Assembly (NCBI GenBank): GCA_004802705.1
Contig: SGPL01000192.1
Location: 28,552 to 55,160 of the forward strand
Length of the DNA stretch: 26,609 nucleotides
Direction of reading: 5' to 3'
DNA from: Bondarzewia mesenterica
Taxonomy: Eukaryota; Basidiomycota; Agaricomycetes; Russulales; Bondarzewiaceae
Shown: one piece after another, positions 1-9,640 of the stretch
Numbering within the stretch: position 1 is the stretch's first letter
Layout: every line of letters begins with the position of its first letter
Notes under the pieces: generated by a model
What the model was told of the DNA's origin: nothing
The model's database searches: none
What the model saw: only the letters and a program-made list of their open reading frames with translations
Made by a program: the position numbers and the translations under genes

Positions 1-1971
1 GNTNNNCAGNGNNNGANANTCGNNTAAAANTCGTTTAGAAGAGCANCNTGAATCNGTCATGTACCATACCTTAAANCTTGAAGCCAAGTCTGAGAGANTT
101 CCACCACGATGCAANCTATATATAAACAAGTCCACGTACTGCCTTCCCATGTGGATGGGGGTCCATGTATACCCTCTTTTCTATGAGAGTTTGNGTCCAA
201 GTATATATCTCAGGCCNCCATCCGCCATCGACACATACAGTANCTTTCAATCCAACACCAAGATAGTCCGACATTCAGAGACTTNTATTNAGTTCGTTGA
301 AAGAGGATGATATTGGGTAGGTCTAAGTAAGTACAAGATATCAGATCTTCNNATATCGCTGATCGCGATTGCGCAACAATGACCACCGCACACACCCACC
401 TCCAAACATAAATCTCTAAAAGNGTGTCACGAGGCCGTTTATCTCNACCATCGNGCACGATCAATGCNTTTTNCTAGTAAGCACACAGCACACACAGCAC
501 ACAGCCTCTCNGNGCTGGNCTTGACACCGCCTTGCAATTGTCCTCCTTGTAAATGGTCGGCAAACTTTTTTGAAGACCTANTTACATCCATGACNTCACG
601 GGNAATCTTGTCCACGCCAGCANTGCCAGCCGCTCATGGTCAGCAAAAAGAGCATGAGCGCNGANATCCGTATTTTTGGTCTCCGCAGTCTCCGAGAGCC
701 AAGGTTCATTCACTCACCACAAGCGCGGGAGAAGTTCAAGCAGACGGTCCTATCAACGCGTCTCCCTCCCCATTAAGAGCTGGTCTATGTACATGCATGA
801 CCGTCTGCGACTCTTCTGGAATAAAGTATCAAACGTACAGATCTTGAAGATAAGACATGGNTACTCCCGGACGTACCGTAGGCTCGANTNACCGCNTTGT
901 GNCCGCATCCGCATTTGTCGCGGCAGCAAAGTGACGCATGATCCACGTTGGCGGAATTGCGTATGTGGAANCTAGATCCCCATCATCTGTGCCTTCTTAT
1001 GCCAACTGCACCTCAAACAGTGCTGTCTTTCCCTCGGCGCTCCAGCACGAGAGCAACANGGGTTGTGATACTTTTGCCANGGCGTTCGAAGAGACGCAGC
1101 AAGAGTCCAATGAGGCGAGCACGATGCCCGCGCAGGCTTATCCTTCGGTAGGGTCGTGTACAGCGTTGTCTGTGTAAGAAAGAACGAAAAGAAAAACGAA
1201 CAACGTCGGACATTGTTGCCTACTTATCTGTCGTCTGGGGAAGACTCACCGTCGACCTNTGTATTATCTATGGGCTTCTATGGGTCAGCCAACGAATTGA
1301 AGGCTACCCGGAAGAAATCTTCAAGCTTCATAGGACNTTNTTTATATGTCGTGACTGTGCTTGCAGAGCACGCGAGGNGGTAAGTATGGNCCTCCTCGGA
1401 GAGCAAGGGGCGGCCGTCGCGCAAAGGGGATACTTACATGCAGATTTTTATGCGGCCATCTCGACATCGTCGCANGAATTGGATATCGACTACGAGTTGC
1501 GGTGCGGGCGGTGAATGACAGGACGTAGGAATCCGACGGACTCGTCACGAGTCCGGTCACGTCCTAAAGATTTGGATCAGTNTTCACACAGAAAANCACT
1601 GGTTGAACTTGGCGTGACCTGCCAGGTTGCAATTGTGTATCGTACATACTGCCGTCACGNATCCGTGGCAGAAGNTTTGAGCCTGTTTTGGGTACCTGAC
1701 CGATGCGGTACCCGCTGCAATCCCATTCGTCCGTTGCCACCTTAACTTGCTGAGCAAGCCAATCGGAGGCAACTGGTTCTGCGCTGCCTGCCGTTCGACG
1801 CTCCAATGGATATCGCTGATGAGTCTCGAGCTTTGGAGATTGGACAAATGGACGAATGGAAGGGAACCAAGGGTGCACGATTGTCCTATCGGATGGAGAA
1901 GAAGCACCCTCGAAAGCCGAGTGGTGCGCTTTGAGAGGCTGTGGATGGTGACGATAGCGGAAGCCCGTTGA
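1..1971. other. Low-quality contig end; no gene called
   Basis: The first 1.4 kb contains several dozen isolated ambiguous bases (n), with a few more up to about 1675, so reading frames cannot be trusted. I recognise no protein family on either strand. The best candidate is a plus-strand frame from about 948 to 1514 that is open except for one TAG at 1149-1151. Its first half is very basic and its second half has an ordinary mixed composition, but no motif is recognisable. Overlapping minus-strand frames at 1564-2009 are open in two registers at once and look like chance. This stretch may hold a decayed gene or only spacer. Confidence 0.5.
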
Positions 1972-2291
1972 CCAATGGGACATTCGCTCGCGATAGTCGC
2001 GTCAGCCAATCAGCGACAGCATCCTGTGCGAGAAGGTCCCAAAACGGCCATCACATGACCCGTCCGCGGCGTCGGCTGACCAATGTGATGAGTGACGAAT
2101 TTTCCTTTTCCTGCGATCAATTCCGCACTTTTTCGCACTTCTGTCCGTCTTGATTCGTCCCTCTCATCAATTCTCTCTCTTACTTATACCACACCACGTC
2201 CGCCCGTTTCTTACCCCCCCTCCTCCGCGCGATACCCTTCGCAGCATCCGCCCTCCACAGAAACTCTCAAGCACCTGCCAAAGTCACTCCC
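1972..2291 (+). promoter_or_regulatory. TRR1 promoter: three CCAAT boxes and a pyrimidine-rich leader
   Basis: Three forward CCAAT pentamers stand at 1972-1976, 2006-2010 and 2080-2084, within 113 bp and about 210-320 bp upstream of the TRR1 start codon. CCAAT boxes are bound by the fungal HAP complex, which is tied to redox and iron control in ascomycetes; its role at this gene is inference. They are followed by a long CT-rich tract (about 2100-2270), the usual setting of transcription starts in fungi. A TGAGTGACGAA string at 2089-2099 resembles a bZIP half-site, but I see no full Yap1 element. No TATA box is evident. Confidence 0.55.
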
Positions 2292-4124
2292 ATGGCGCCG
2301 CCCACTACGACTTTAAACGGAACGATCCCGATGGTCGTCGACGGCCGAAATTCGCAGAGCTCAAAGATGCACTCGAAAGTGGTGAGTGTATTCGTTCTTT
2401 GCCTCTGTGCTCTGCCGCCTTGTTTCGCTCGAGGGCCGGTTGGATTGGCGGGATAAGGCTCGGACGTCCTCTGATAGGTTCTTGCATGACGGAGTGGCGA
2501 TCGGAGCCCTACACTTCCATCGGAGTTCAATCGGATGAGCCTGCTCCAAGCTAGACGGCAGGATCCTCTGTATGCTTGAGCGACCTTCCATGCCTCGCAC
2601 CGCGCTTGTGAAATGGTAGGCAGGTTACCGTCAGCACTGCGCACGTAAACGGCAATGCCGATCCTATCACTCTCCACACCTTCTCGATCGCGTGCTCGAA
2701 CTGAATACTTGACGTTCTTCGAGAACGCGAGCGGGCAACTGTGCAGAGCCATTTGTGCACGGTTTGTCTCACGAACGCAAGGGTTCCTCACCTGGCCGTC
2801 TCGCACATATCGCAGCCGTCTCCTCCCCTCTACTGCCGAGACATCGACATCTAGACGCGTTCTTGCACTTTAGGAAGGAATCGCTGATCGTTTTCGCATG
2901 TGCAGGTGATCATTGGTTCCGGACCCGCGGGACATACGGCAGCGATCTATCTCGCACGCGCGAACCTGACCCCAGTCCTGTTCGAAGGGTTCATGGCGAA
3001 CGGGTTCGCCGCGGGCGGCCAACTGACGACGACGACGGATGTGGAGAACTTCCCTGGGTTCCCGACGGGCGTGCTCGGGCCCGAACTGATGGACAAGTTC
3101 CGCGCGCAGTCGTTGAGGTTCGGGACGCGCATCATCACCGAGACGGTGACGAAGATCGACCTGAGCAAGCGTCCGTTCAAATATTGGCGCGAATACCAAG
3201 AGAACGAGGGGCCCGAGACCGCCGATACGATCATCCTCGCGACCGGCGCGAGCGCCAAGCGTCTCGGTCTCAAGGGCGAGGACCTTTACTGGCAGAGCGG
3301 GATCAGCGCGTGCGCGGTGTGCGACGGCGCCGTCCCGATTTTCAGGAATAAGCCGCTGGCGGTCATTGGTGGTGGTGATTCTGCTGCTGAGGAAGCGACC
3401 TGTGCGTGGTCCTTGAGTTTCTTTCCTTTCTGTCACTGTTCTCGTGGATTCGAGCTGATCGATCGCGTCAAACAAAGATCTCACAAAGTACGGCTCTCAC
3501 GTGTATGTCCTCGTCCGGCGCAGCGAGCTCCGCGCGTCAAAAATCATGGCGAAACGCCTACTCAACAATTCTAAGATCGTGAGTTTGTGAAATTTTTTGA
3601 TGATTGATGGCGGACGTGGGAAGATGGCGTGCTCACTCTTTCTTCTTCCTTTTTTTATTTTTAACAAAGACTGTGCTCTGGAACACGGTCGCAACCGAGT
3701 GTCAAGGTGACGGCGACCTGTTGAACAATTTGCGCATCAAGAACACAATAACAGGCGTCGAGTCCGACCTCGCCGTCAACGGGCTCTTCTACGCCATCGG
3801 TCCGTTCCCGTGTCCCGATCTTCCTTCGCACCTGCGCTCACATTCTGTTGTTTTTCTTTCTTTATTTTTATTATTTTTTATTACTATCACGCAGGCCACG
3901 AACCGGCGACGGCGCTCGTGCGCGACCAGTTGCAGACGGACGCGGACGGGTATATCATCACTGTGCCGGGCACGACGCAGACGTCGGTGTACGGCGTGTT
4001 CGCGGCGGGGGACGTGCAGGACAAGCGGTACCGTCAGGCGATCACGAGTGCGGGGAGTGGGTGCATGGCCGCGCTTGAGGTTGAGAAACTGATCGCGGAG
4101 GAGGAGGAGCTCGCGGAGGACTGA
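2292..4124 (+). CDS. TRR1: Thioredoxin reductase (NADPH), five exons
   Basis: Flavoprotein that uses NADPH to reduce thioredoxin, central to cytosolic redox balance. Exons: 2292-2381, 2906-3401, 3478-3578, 3670-3799, 3895-4124. They join in frame to 348 residues, the usual size of the low-molecular-weight fungal enzyme plus a short N-terminal tail. Visible motifs: FAD-binding GSGPAG (residues 34-39), redox-active CAVC (166-169), NADPH-binding GGGDSA (185-190) and the C-terminal FAD motif GDVQD (about 311-315), followed by the conserved [14 protein letters not shown]. The start is set by the KMHSKVVIIG junction: exon 1 ends HSKV and exon 2 opens VIIG, as in relatives. Intron 1 is unusually long (524 bp) against 76, 91 and 95 bp for the others, and intron 4 uses the weak donor GTCCGT. 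No stop or frameshift is seen, so this is the one clearly housekeeping gene here. It ends in an acidic tail. Confidence 0.96.
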
Positions 4125-4651
4125 GCGAGTCGCAAGTCCTATTCCTTCCTCCTCTCTTTTTTTTCGAGTCGTCTCGTGATGGCTTGCTTTCTTTCGTCGT
4201 CTGCCGCATCCTCTTCGCTCGTGAACTCCCCGCTATGTTGTCGTCGTCGTCGTTGATGCTGTTGCTGTTGTTGTTGGTGCTGGTGGTGGTGGAGGGACTG
4301 TCAATGAGCAATCGAACGGAACCGTAGCTAGAATATATACTGAGATGGGTACGAGTACGATATACTGGGTCAGGCGCTTCTGTTTTGTCTGCATGTTTTT
4401 TTTCTCTCGCTCGAACCCGACAACGAGAGTGCTAGTGGTTCTTAATATGCAACTCATTTGCTCAGGGATGCCACACGGATGGCTTGATCCTGTTCGTGTT
4501 TTTTTTTTTTCGGAGGATGTACCGGCATCGTATCGAGGGCGGCACTTGCTTGGTGTCAAGTATATATGTACTTGGGAGACCGCGAAGCTAGTAATATATA
4601 TGCTAGTCCTGGGACGACGGCGCGGCGTCATGTAAGTCGTAGGCGAACTTA
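4125..4651. other. TRR1 3' flank, no gene
   Basis: Non-coding. It starts with CT-rich 3' UTR sequence, then a trinucleotide tract at about 4233-4292 (GTC/GTT/GGT steps) that yields only low-complexity shadow frames on the minus strand. A run of T follows at about 4498-4510. I see no recognisable gene before the inverted repeat begins at 4652. Confidence 0.7.
4233..4292. repeat. Impure trinucleotide microsatellite
   Basis: Consecutive (GTC)n, (GTT)n and (GGT)n-like steps in the presumed TRR1 3' UTR. It is low complexity and has no coding meaning. Asn/Ser/Thr-rich frames read from the minus strand here are artefacts of the repeat. Confidence 0.75.
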
Positions 4652-5114
4652 AGCAATGTGCGATGCGGCTACCACCCCGGCTTCTGACAGAGGAGGATAT
4701 GCAGAACCAAGGAGCAAATGCCCAGTCGAGGGAATGGCAATGGTGTTGGTAACAGCTTGATAGACGTCTCGATGAAAATGCCCAAGCCGTCAGGAGGCTG
4801 GGCCGCCACGCCTGCTCCTGTTAAGTTGGTTGTGATGCTACCGCGTTCAATATAAACTGCGCGTCGTCGCATGGCCCATTTCCTTATTACGCATTTTATG
4901 ATTTAGTCAATGTGATACCTCATCTACCAGACCGCAAGGTTGTCTGATGTGAAGATTATCCACTATTAACTACCTTCAATTACTTGTGAAGAAGCTTTTA
5001 ATAACAATCTGGATTAGTACCATAATAAAACTGAGGGGGTGCTCAAAAATAAGATTGAATTAGATCAATAACTTATCATTACTTGTTATTTACAGGTGAG
5101 GTTTTTCCTGATGG
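4652..5114 (+). repeat. Inverted repeat, left arm (463 bp)
   Basis: Its reverse complement matches 5860-6322 over 463 bp with no indel. By eye I count five differences, all transitions (about 99% identity). The outer edge is sharp: 4651 and 6323 already disagree. The inner edge ends in CCTGATGG, shared by both arms. The outer part copies the end of the Q/M-rich coding relic that continues beyond the right arm, so this left arm looks like the derived copy. No target-site duplication directly flanks the pair. Confidence 0.93.
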
Positions 5115-5895
5115 AGAGCTCGACCGGTGGCTACAGTGTTTAAAGCACCAGCTGGAAGAACTCGAGGAAGGGAGAATGAAATTTGCCTCACCTAGAACTG
5201 GAACGGCAGATGTGGATGGAAGAATTGCAAATTCAAACACATCTGCGCTGAGTGCAGGTCTGCAGCCCATGCCCGCATTGATTGTCTATGACACGCCGCA
5301 GTCAAGAAAGGCTCCGCGGTATCTTCGGGGCTTTCTCTGGTCAAAAGATAACTTGTCAGTCACACCATTGACGACTGCCACTGAAACAGCGGCACCATTG
5401 CCGTCTGTGCCTCAAGACTTCGTGCGTGATGCTGTTGCCCAGCGAATGATCTAGCAGCATCCCGATCTTTTCAAGATTGTTATGCCGATTAATGTGGATC
5501 ATTTTGAGTGGATGCTCAGAGGTCATCCGAACCCGAGGTTTGTGCAGTTGGTGGTTCGAGGGCTCCGGGTTGATTTTTAGCCCTGTGCCGAAGGTCCTAG
5601 CACACTGTACCCTGATACTTGGGATGAATCGCATGACAACTTCACACCGAAAGGGTTAGCATTTGTCAAGCAGCAGTGTGCAGAAGAGGAGAGGCTGGGG
5701 AGATTTTCCGCACCCTTCAAGGACCTCTTGCCAGGCATGTATAGCATGCCAATTCACACCGTGCCGAAACCGCATACAGATTCTTTTCACATGGTCGTCG
5801 ACCATTCAGCTGGATCTTACTCGCTCAACTCGTTAATCGATTGGGATGCCATCGGAATCCCATCAGGAAAAATTTCACCTGTAAATAACAAGTAA
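5083..5895 (+). pseudogene. DIRS-like retroelement reverse-transcriptase fragment
   Basis: The open frame starts inside the left arm and ends with TAA at 5893-5895 inside the right arm; unique retroelement sequence is 5115-5859. Motifs typical of the reverse-transcriptase protein of mushroom DIRS-like elements are visible: HPDLFKI, PINVDHFEWML, the DTWDES block, LLPGMYSMPIHTVPKPHTD, and DHSAGSYSLNSLI just before the cut. The catalytic palm lies downstream in complete elements and is absent here. Two stops interrupt the frame: TAG 5452-5454 (likely from CAG) and TAG 5578-5580 (likely from TGG, in DFWPC). It cannot make an enzyme. The family is recognised from motif memory, and assignment to DIRS rather than another RT class is moderate. 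Confidence 0.72.
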
Positions 5896-6322
5896 TGACA
5901 AGTTATTGATCTAATTCAATCTTATTTTTGAGCACCCCCTCAGTTTTATTATGGTACTAATCCAGATTGTTATTAAAAGCTTCTTCACAAGTAATTGAAG
6001 GTAGTTAATAGTGGATAATCTTCACATCAGACAACCTTGCGGTCTGGTAGATGAGGTATCACATTGACTAAATCATAAAATGCGTAATAAGGAAATGGGC
6101 CATGCGACGATGCGCAGTTTATATTGAACGCGGTAGCATCATAACCAACTTAACAGGAGCAGGCGTGGCGGCCCAGCCTCCTGACGGCTTGGGCATTTTC
6201 ATCGAGACGTCTATCAAGCTGTTACCAACACCATTGCCATTCCCTCGACTGGGCATTTGCTCCTTGGTTCTGCATATCCTCCTCTGTCAGAAGCCGGGGT
6301 GGTAGCCGCATCGCACATTGCT
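5860..6322 (-). repeat. Inverted repeat, right arm (463 bp)
   Basis: Mirror copy of 4652-5114. The minus-strand coding frame of the Q/M-rich relic runs without a break from 6323 into this arm as far as TAA at 6224-6222. This arm is therefore in its original context, and the opposite arm was made from it by an inverted duplication. The inner part is AT-rich and non-coding. Confidence 0.93.
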
Positions 6323-8037
6323 GATGTTGCTAGAACTCAGTGCCCCCCATCTGCAGCGGCATATTTATACTGTCTATGCCCATCAGCATCTGCGACTTGG
6401 GCATACCGCCCATCCCCATCGACATTCCCGACACGCCCGACATACCGGCAATGGTTGGCTGAGTTGCATTTCCTGTATAAGCGCGGACAGATGGGGCAGA
6501 AGCAAAGGATGTGGCGTGGCTGCTCTGTACCAGAGGCTGGGGCGGTAACGACTGAGGAACCTGTTGCGGCGTACTGCTCAGAACCTGCTGCTAGACAGCA
6601 CCATGAGATAGTGTTCCTTGCCTCATGCTCGGTGACACCTGAGAGACCGGACAGCTGAGAAGGGCTTATAGCAGCCATCATTTGTCGTTGATCTGGAGTC
6701 GAAATCAAGCACGCAGTATTCATGCCTTGCTGCCGCATATTGGAAAGCTAATGGCGCATGGAAGGGCTGGGCTGCATTGGGAGCATTGATTGCACTGGAA
6801 GCTCTACCGGCTTATTGGGCACGGTAAACATATCAGGAGTATACCCCTTGGTGATAAGCTAGGCCGGGTTTGACAATCCATTTTGAAGATGTTGTGGAGG
6901 GAGAAGTTTCCCTGGTTCCCTAAAGGTGTGGATGCAGAATAAATTATAGGGTTAAATAAGATGAAAGGTAAAACTCTTACAAAGGAAACATGTCTGGGCC
7001 TTCGTACTCTCTCTGAGGCAGCATGATCATCGTGTGGAAGCGATGCAACAAGGCAGTCTCGTTCTCCATTTTCTTCCGCAACTCCTGAATTTGTGCCGCC
7101 GCCTCACCTTGAGGCAAAGTCGCAGCATTGGCCCTGATCCTAAGGTTTGCACACGATTCTGCCTTTCCTCCTCAATGCCTGATATGAAGCTATCAGCGAA
7201 TTCTGGTCCATGGGCTGTACAGCCTGACTATTGGGCTGCTGCTGTAGCACTCCATTGGGATGGATCTGCGAGGTCGATAAAATGGGTGAGGCATGAGATC
7301 CTTGAGGGCCAGACATGGGGAAATCGCTTGCTGCTGCAGAAGCTGACCCTGCGGAGCATCCATGTTGTGCTGAGGCTGGCGGGGTTGCTGGTCCTATACG
7401 AGCGGCAAGAGCATCCATACAATTATTCTGCTACTGCTGGTCATGGGCAAGACCCACAGTTCGATTTGCCGTGACATCGTTGTGGGATTTCCTTGGAGTG
7501 CCTGCATAAGATTATTGGAAGCCCCACCATGAGGGTTCATATTGCGCGTGGGGTTAAAAGCAGACTGCAATTGCTGCATGCCGCTGGTATGCATGAAACC
7601 CCTAGAGAAATTAGATGGTAGCTGCTGGTTGTGGGATGGGTCGTGGAAAGTTTGAGATGTTGGGCTGCCTGCAGTGGTAAGCTGGAGTGCCTGCTGCTGC
7701 TGTACCTTGAGCGTTCCAACTCACATTGGGAGAAGCAGAGGAATTGGAAGAATCGGGAGAGGGTGGAAGGTGTATGAGGTTGTCCTGATGATGCATTGGA
7801 GAAGGTGCGTCCAAATGTGAATGCGAGCCCGCGTGAGGTGAATGCACGCGGAAAATCGACGGCACCACTGAAGGACGACAACATCGGCTGTGGTGATGGT
7901 GGTGGATGTCCATGCACGTGCCCCATTTCATGCCCTGCATACATCTGCTGCTGCTGCTGCAGCGGCGGCAGTGGCGATGATTGAGACGATGATGATGACA
8001 TGGGCTGCAATGTCATCATCCCCCGTGGTCCTCCCAC
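6222..8037 (-). pseudogene. Q/M/P-rich regulatory-protein relic (coactivator-like)
   Basis: Read leftwards, the segment encodes disordered Gln-, Met-, Pro-, Ser- and His-rich sequence. There is a run of five Gln at about 7945-7960, then a helical charged stretch (EEERQNRVQTL, AAAQIQELRRKMENE, about 7020-7170), then a retained intron at 6980-6920 (GTAAGA...TTTAG). After that come SPSMRQ and QSLPPQPLVQSSH, and an MG-rich part (MSMGMGGMPKSQM) near 6390. The frame shifts several times, for example near 7190, 7400 and 7690, and TAG stops replace probable CAG codons in AVQQQV and EFQQHQ. This composition fits a fungal transcription coactivator, perhaps a SWI1/ARID-type SWI/SNF subunit, but no ARID domain is present and I cannot name it. 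It abuts the H+-ATPase fragment at about 8040. Confidence 0.6.
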
Positions 8038-8039
8038 TG

Positions 8040-8605
8040 GTGGTGGAAGGTACCGATTTAGGCAAGAACCTTCTACAAATAGCCGGTTGTGTCGTTATCC
8101 TGACCAACGAGTGACGCAGCACAACCGAAGAACGTGTTGGGGAGGATAGAGATAACGACCCCCCCTGCTTCACCTTGCTTACACGTAGAACCACTGAAAG
8201 AGTCGTTAGCTTGCGTAGAAAGTATACAAAACATTATGGGACTCACGAGAAGTACTGATCGGCCTCCTTTTTACCAACAGGAAGAGATTTGCCAGTCAAG
8301 GCAGCCTGATCAATAGAGACATTGATGGCCTCAGTGAGACGACAGTTGGCCGGAACAATGTCACCAAATTTGAACGAGATCGTATGGCTGGAAAAGCTAC
8401 CCTAATGCTTAAATTTGGCCTTGGGAGCGAGCGAGTCCACGAAAGCCTTGACGGTGTACTGGCATTACACTCCTCGTAGAAACTGATGGCCAAGTTAATG
8501 AAACAAAAGGAAGATGATACCACGGCGTCTTCCCAGTCAGGAGCGCAGTGTTCACCGTTGGATGATGGAGTTGGGCAACAGTCATTTCCATCACATTGGT
8601 AGCAA
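8040..8605 (-). pseudogene. PMA1: Plasma-membrane H+-ATPase fragment
   Basis: Piece of the P-type proton pump that energises the fungal plasma membrane. It covers roughly the first membrane helices to the start of the next membrane segment. Motifs in order: SSNGEHCAPDWEDA, INLAISFYEE, VKAFVDSLAPKAK, FGDIVPANCRLTEAINVSID, the TGES-equivalent loop reading ALTGKSLP (E to K, losing the catalytic Glu of the actuator domain), GSTCKQGEAGG, NTFFG and SLVGQDNDTTG. A spliceable intron is kept at 8246-8194. Stops at 8075-8073 and 8060-8058 replace probable CAG/CAA codons (LQKVLAQIG in relatives), and there are slips near 8400-8480 and 8570. The phosphorylation site DKTGT is not included. It is non-functional and sits in the same orientation as its neighbours. 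Confidence 0.88.
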
Positions 8606-9050
8606 CAGCGATAAGCTCGTACAGCGTCGTCATGATAAGATCAACAGGGTCGTTGATGAGAACACGAGATGAGTGTCGATTGGTCGATGCCGAGGCAACA
8701 TTGGATAGTGATTCAGAGAAACTGGAATGGTTGGTTGGTGGTAAAGGAGAACAGAAGCGAGATGTCGAACGAGAACTTTGACTAGAGCGGGATGGTCTGA
8801 TGGGGATGTGTACGGAGCAGGAGAGACGGTGGGAAGCAATGCCACTGGTGCCCCACATTGTCCGAGCAGCAATGTTCTGTTTGCGTGGACTGGTGTCGGG
8901 GCCCTGAGCAGGTTCTATGACAGGACTAGAGTTGCCAGTGGACACGACAGGAGCCTTGTCCCTTGAGATAGTAGGCTGCCATTGCAAAGGAGCAGGGCTT
9001 GAGGAGGACGTCGAAGCTGAAAGAAGACCAGGAGATGAAGACCAATGCAT
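8600..9050 (-). pseudogene. Ser/Pro-rich open frame, unidentified gene fragment
   Basis: About 150 codons are open on the minus strand, rich in Ser, Pro and Thr (for example SASTSSSSPAPLQWQP and PIRPSRSSQSSRSTSR). This looks like a disordered linker of a regulatory protein. No domain, signal or membrane segment is visible. It lies between the SAC3 and H+-ATPase fragments on the same strand, which suggests another captured gene piece. A chance open frame cannot be excluded. Confidence 0.35.
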
Positions 9051-9216
9051 CAGAGTAGGAGGCCAGGGAGTGGTCTCCTCAAGAGACGCACATTGCCATT
9101 GTGCCCTTTGAGTTCTGCCTCGTACCCACCATCAGAGCTAGTGTCGTCCGATTGCACGGCGGACTAGAGCTCCCCCTACTGCAAGATGGCAATGAGGGCA
9201 GCAACTTCCATGAAAT

Positions 9217-9505
9217 CATTCCTCATGGAACGAGAGCGATCGTGGATAAAGTTGAAAGTAGGAGAAAACCCTTCCCTGAGAAGTAGATCATGAAAAGATA
9301 GTCCAGTGTTCTCTGTTTAACCAAATTGAGTGAGCAAGGGCATGCATGCAAACATGGATAGTGAATGTACCTTGAGAACAGGAGGCAGACACAAGTCAGA
9401 AGGCAATGTTTTGTTTCCAGCTGCACGCTCGTACATCTTGACATCGCGCTTATGATCTACGCGTCTCGTACCGGGGATGTTCACACCATCAGCGCAGATT
9501 TTAAG
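9217..9505 (-). pseudogene. SAC3: SAC3/GANP-family fragment with retained intron
   Basis: Fragment of the SAC3/GANP (PCI-associated) domain, which in the complete protein scaffolds TREX-2 for mRNA export at the nuclear pore. Visible motifs: TRRVDHKRDVKMYERAAGNK, TLPSD, PPVLK, then an intron at 9370-9313 (GTACAT...AACAG), then RTLDYLF, GFxxTFNFI, and DRSRSMRNDF after correcting one missing T near 9285. The one-base deletion turns LFHDLL into LFMIYF. Similarity stops after RNDF at about 9217. Only about 75 residues remain of a protein that normally exceeds 1000. Upstream (9505-9650) the frame runs into the hairpin repeat and is not SAC3. Confidence 0.8.
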
Positions 9506-9560
9506 GAGAAGCCATGATTGGACCCATCTCACCATCGACAAAATGCTAGATGCTATCTTA

Positions 9561-9640
9561 CCAGCTGTCAGCAAGACAGCTGGCGATGGTGTCGGTGTCA
9601 GTGTCGATGTAGCCTCACCAGCTGTCGGCAAGACAGCTGG
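9561..9640. repeat. Duplicated hairpin (57-bp period)
   Basis: CCAGCTGTC-RGCAA-GACAGCTGG occurs at 9561-9583 and again at 9618-9640. Each copy is a perfect 9-bp stem with a 5-nt loop, and flanking bases such as ATGGTG are shared too, so the unit is a 57-bp tandem duplication. It sits just outside the SAC3 fragment, at the edge of the gene-fragment cluster. Confidence 0.8.

Noticed and set aside
1441..1510. Possible ubiquitin start (MQIF) and a GTAAGT...CATGCAG intron near 1380-1443
   Set aside because: The residues after MQIF do not match ubiquitin, and an uninterrupted frame crosses the supposed intron.
1564..2009. Two overlapping minus-strand open frames of about 140 codons upstream of TRR1
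   Set aside because: Open in two registers at once, no recognisable motifs, and they overlap the promoter with its CCAAT boxes; chance frames.
2755..3484. Long Arg-rich frames on both strands over TRR1 exon 2
   Set aside because: Shadows of the GC-rich TRR1 coding sequence; the real frame carries all reductase motifs.
4042..4311. Asn/Ser/Thr-rich minus-strand frame
   Set aside because: Product of the trinucleotide microsatellite and the antisense of the last TRR1 exon.
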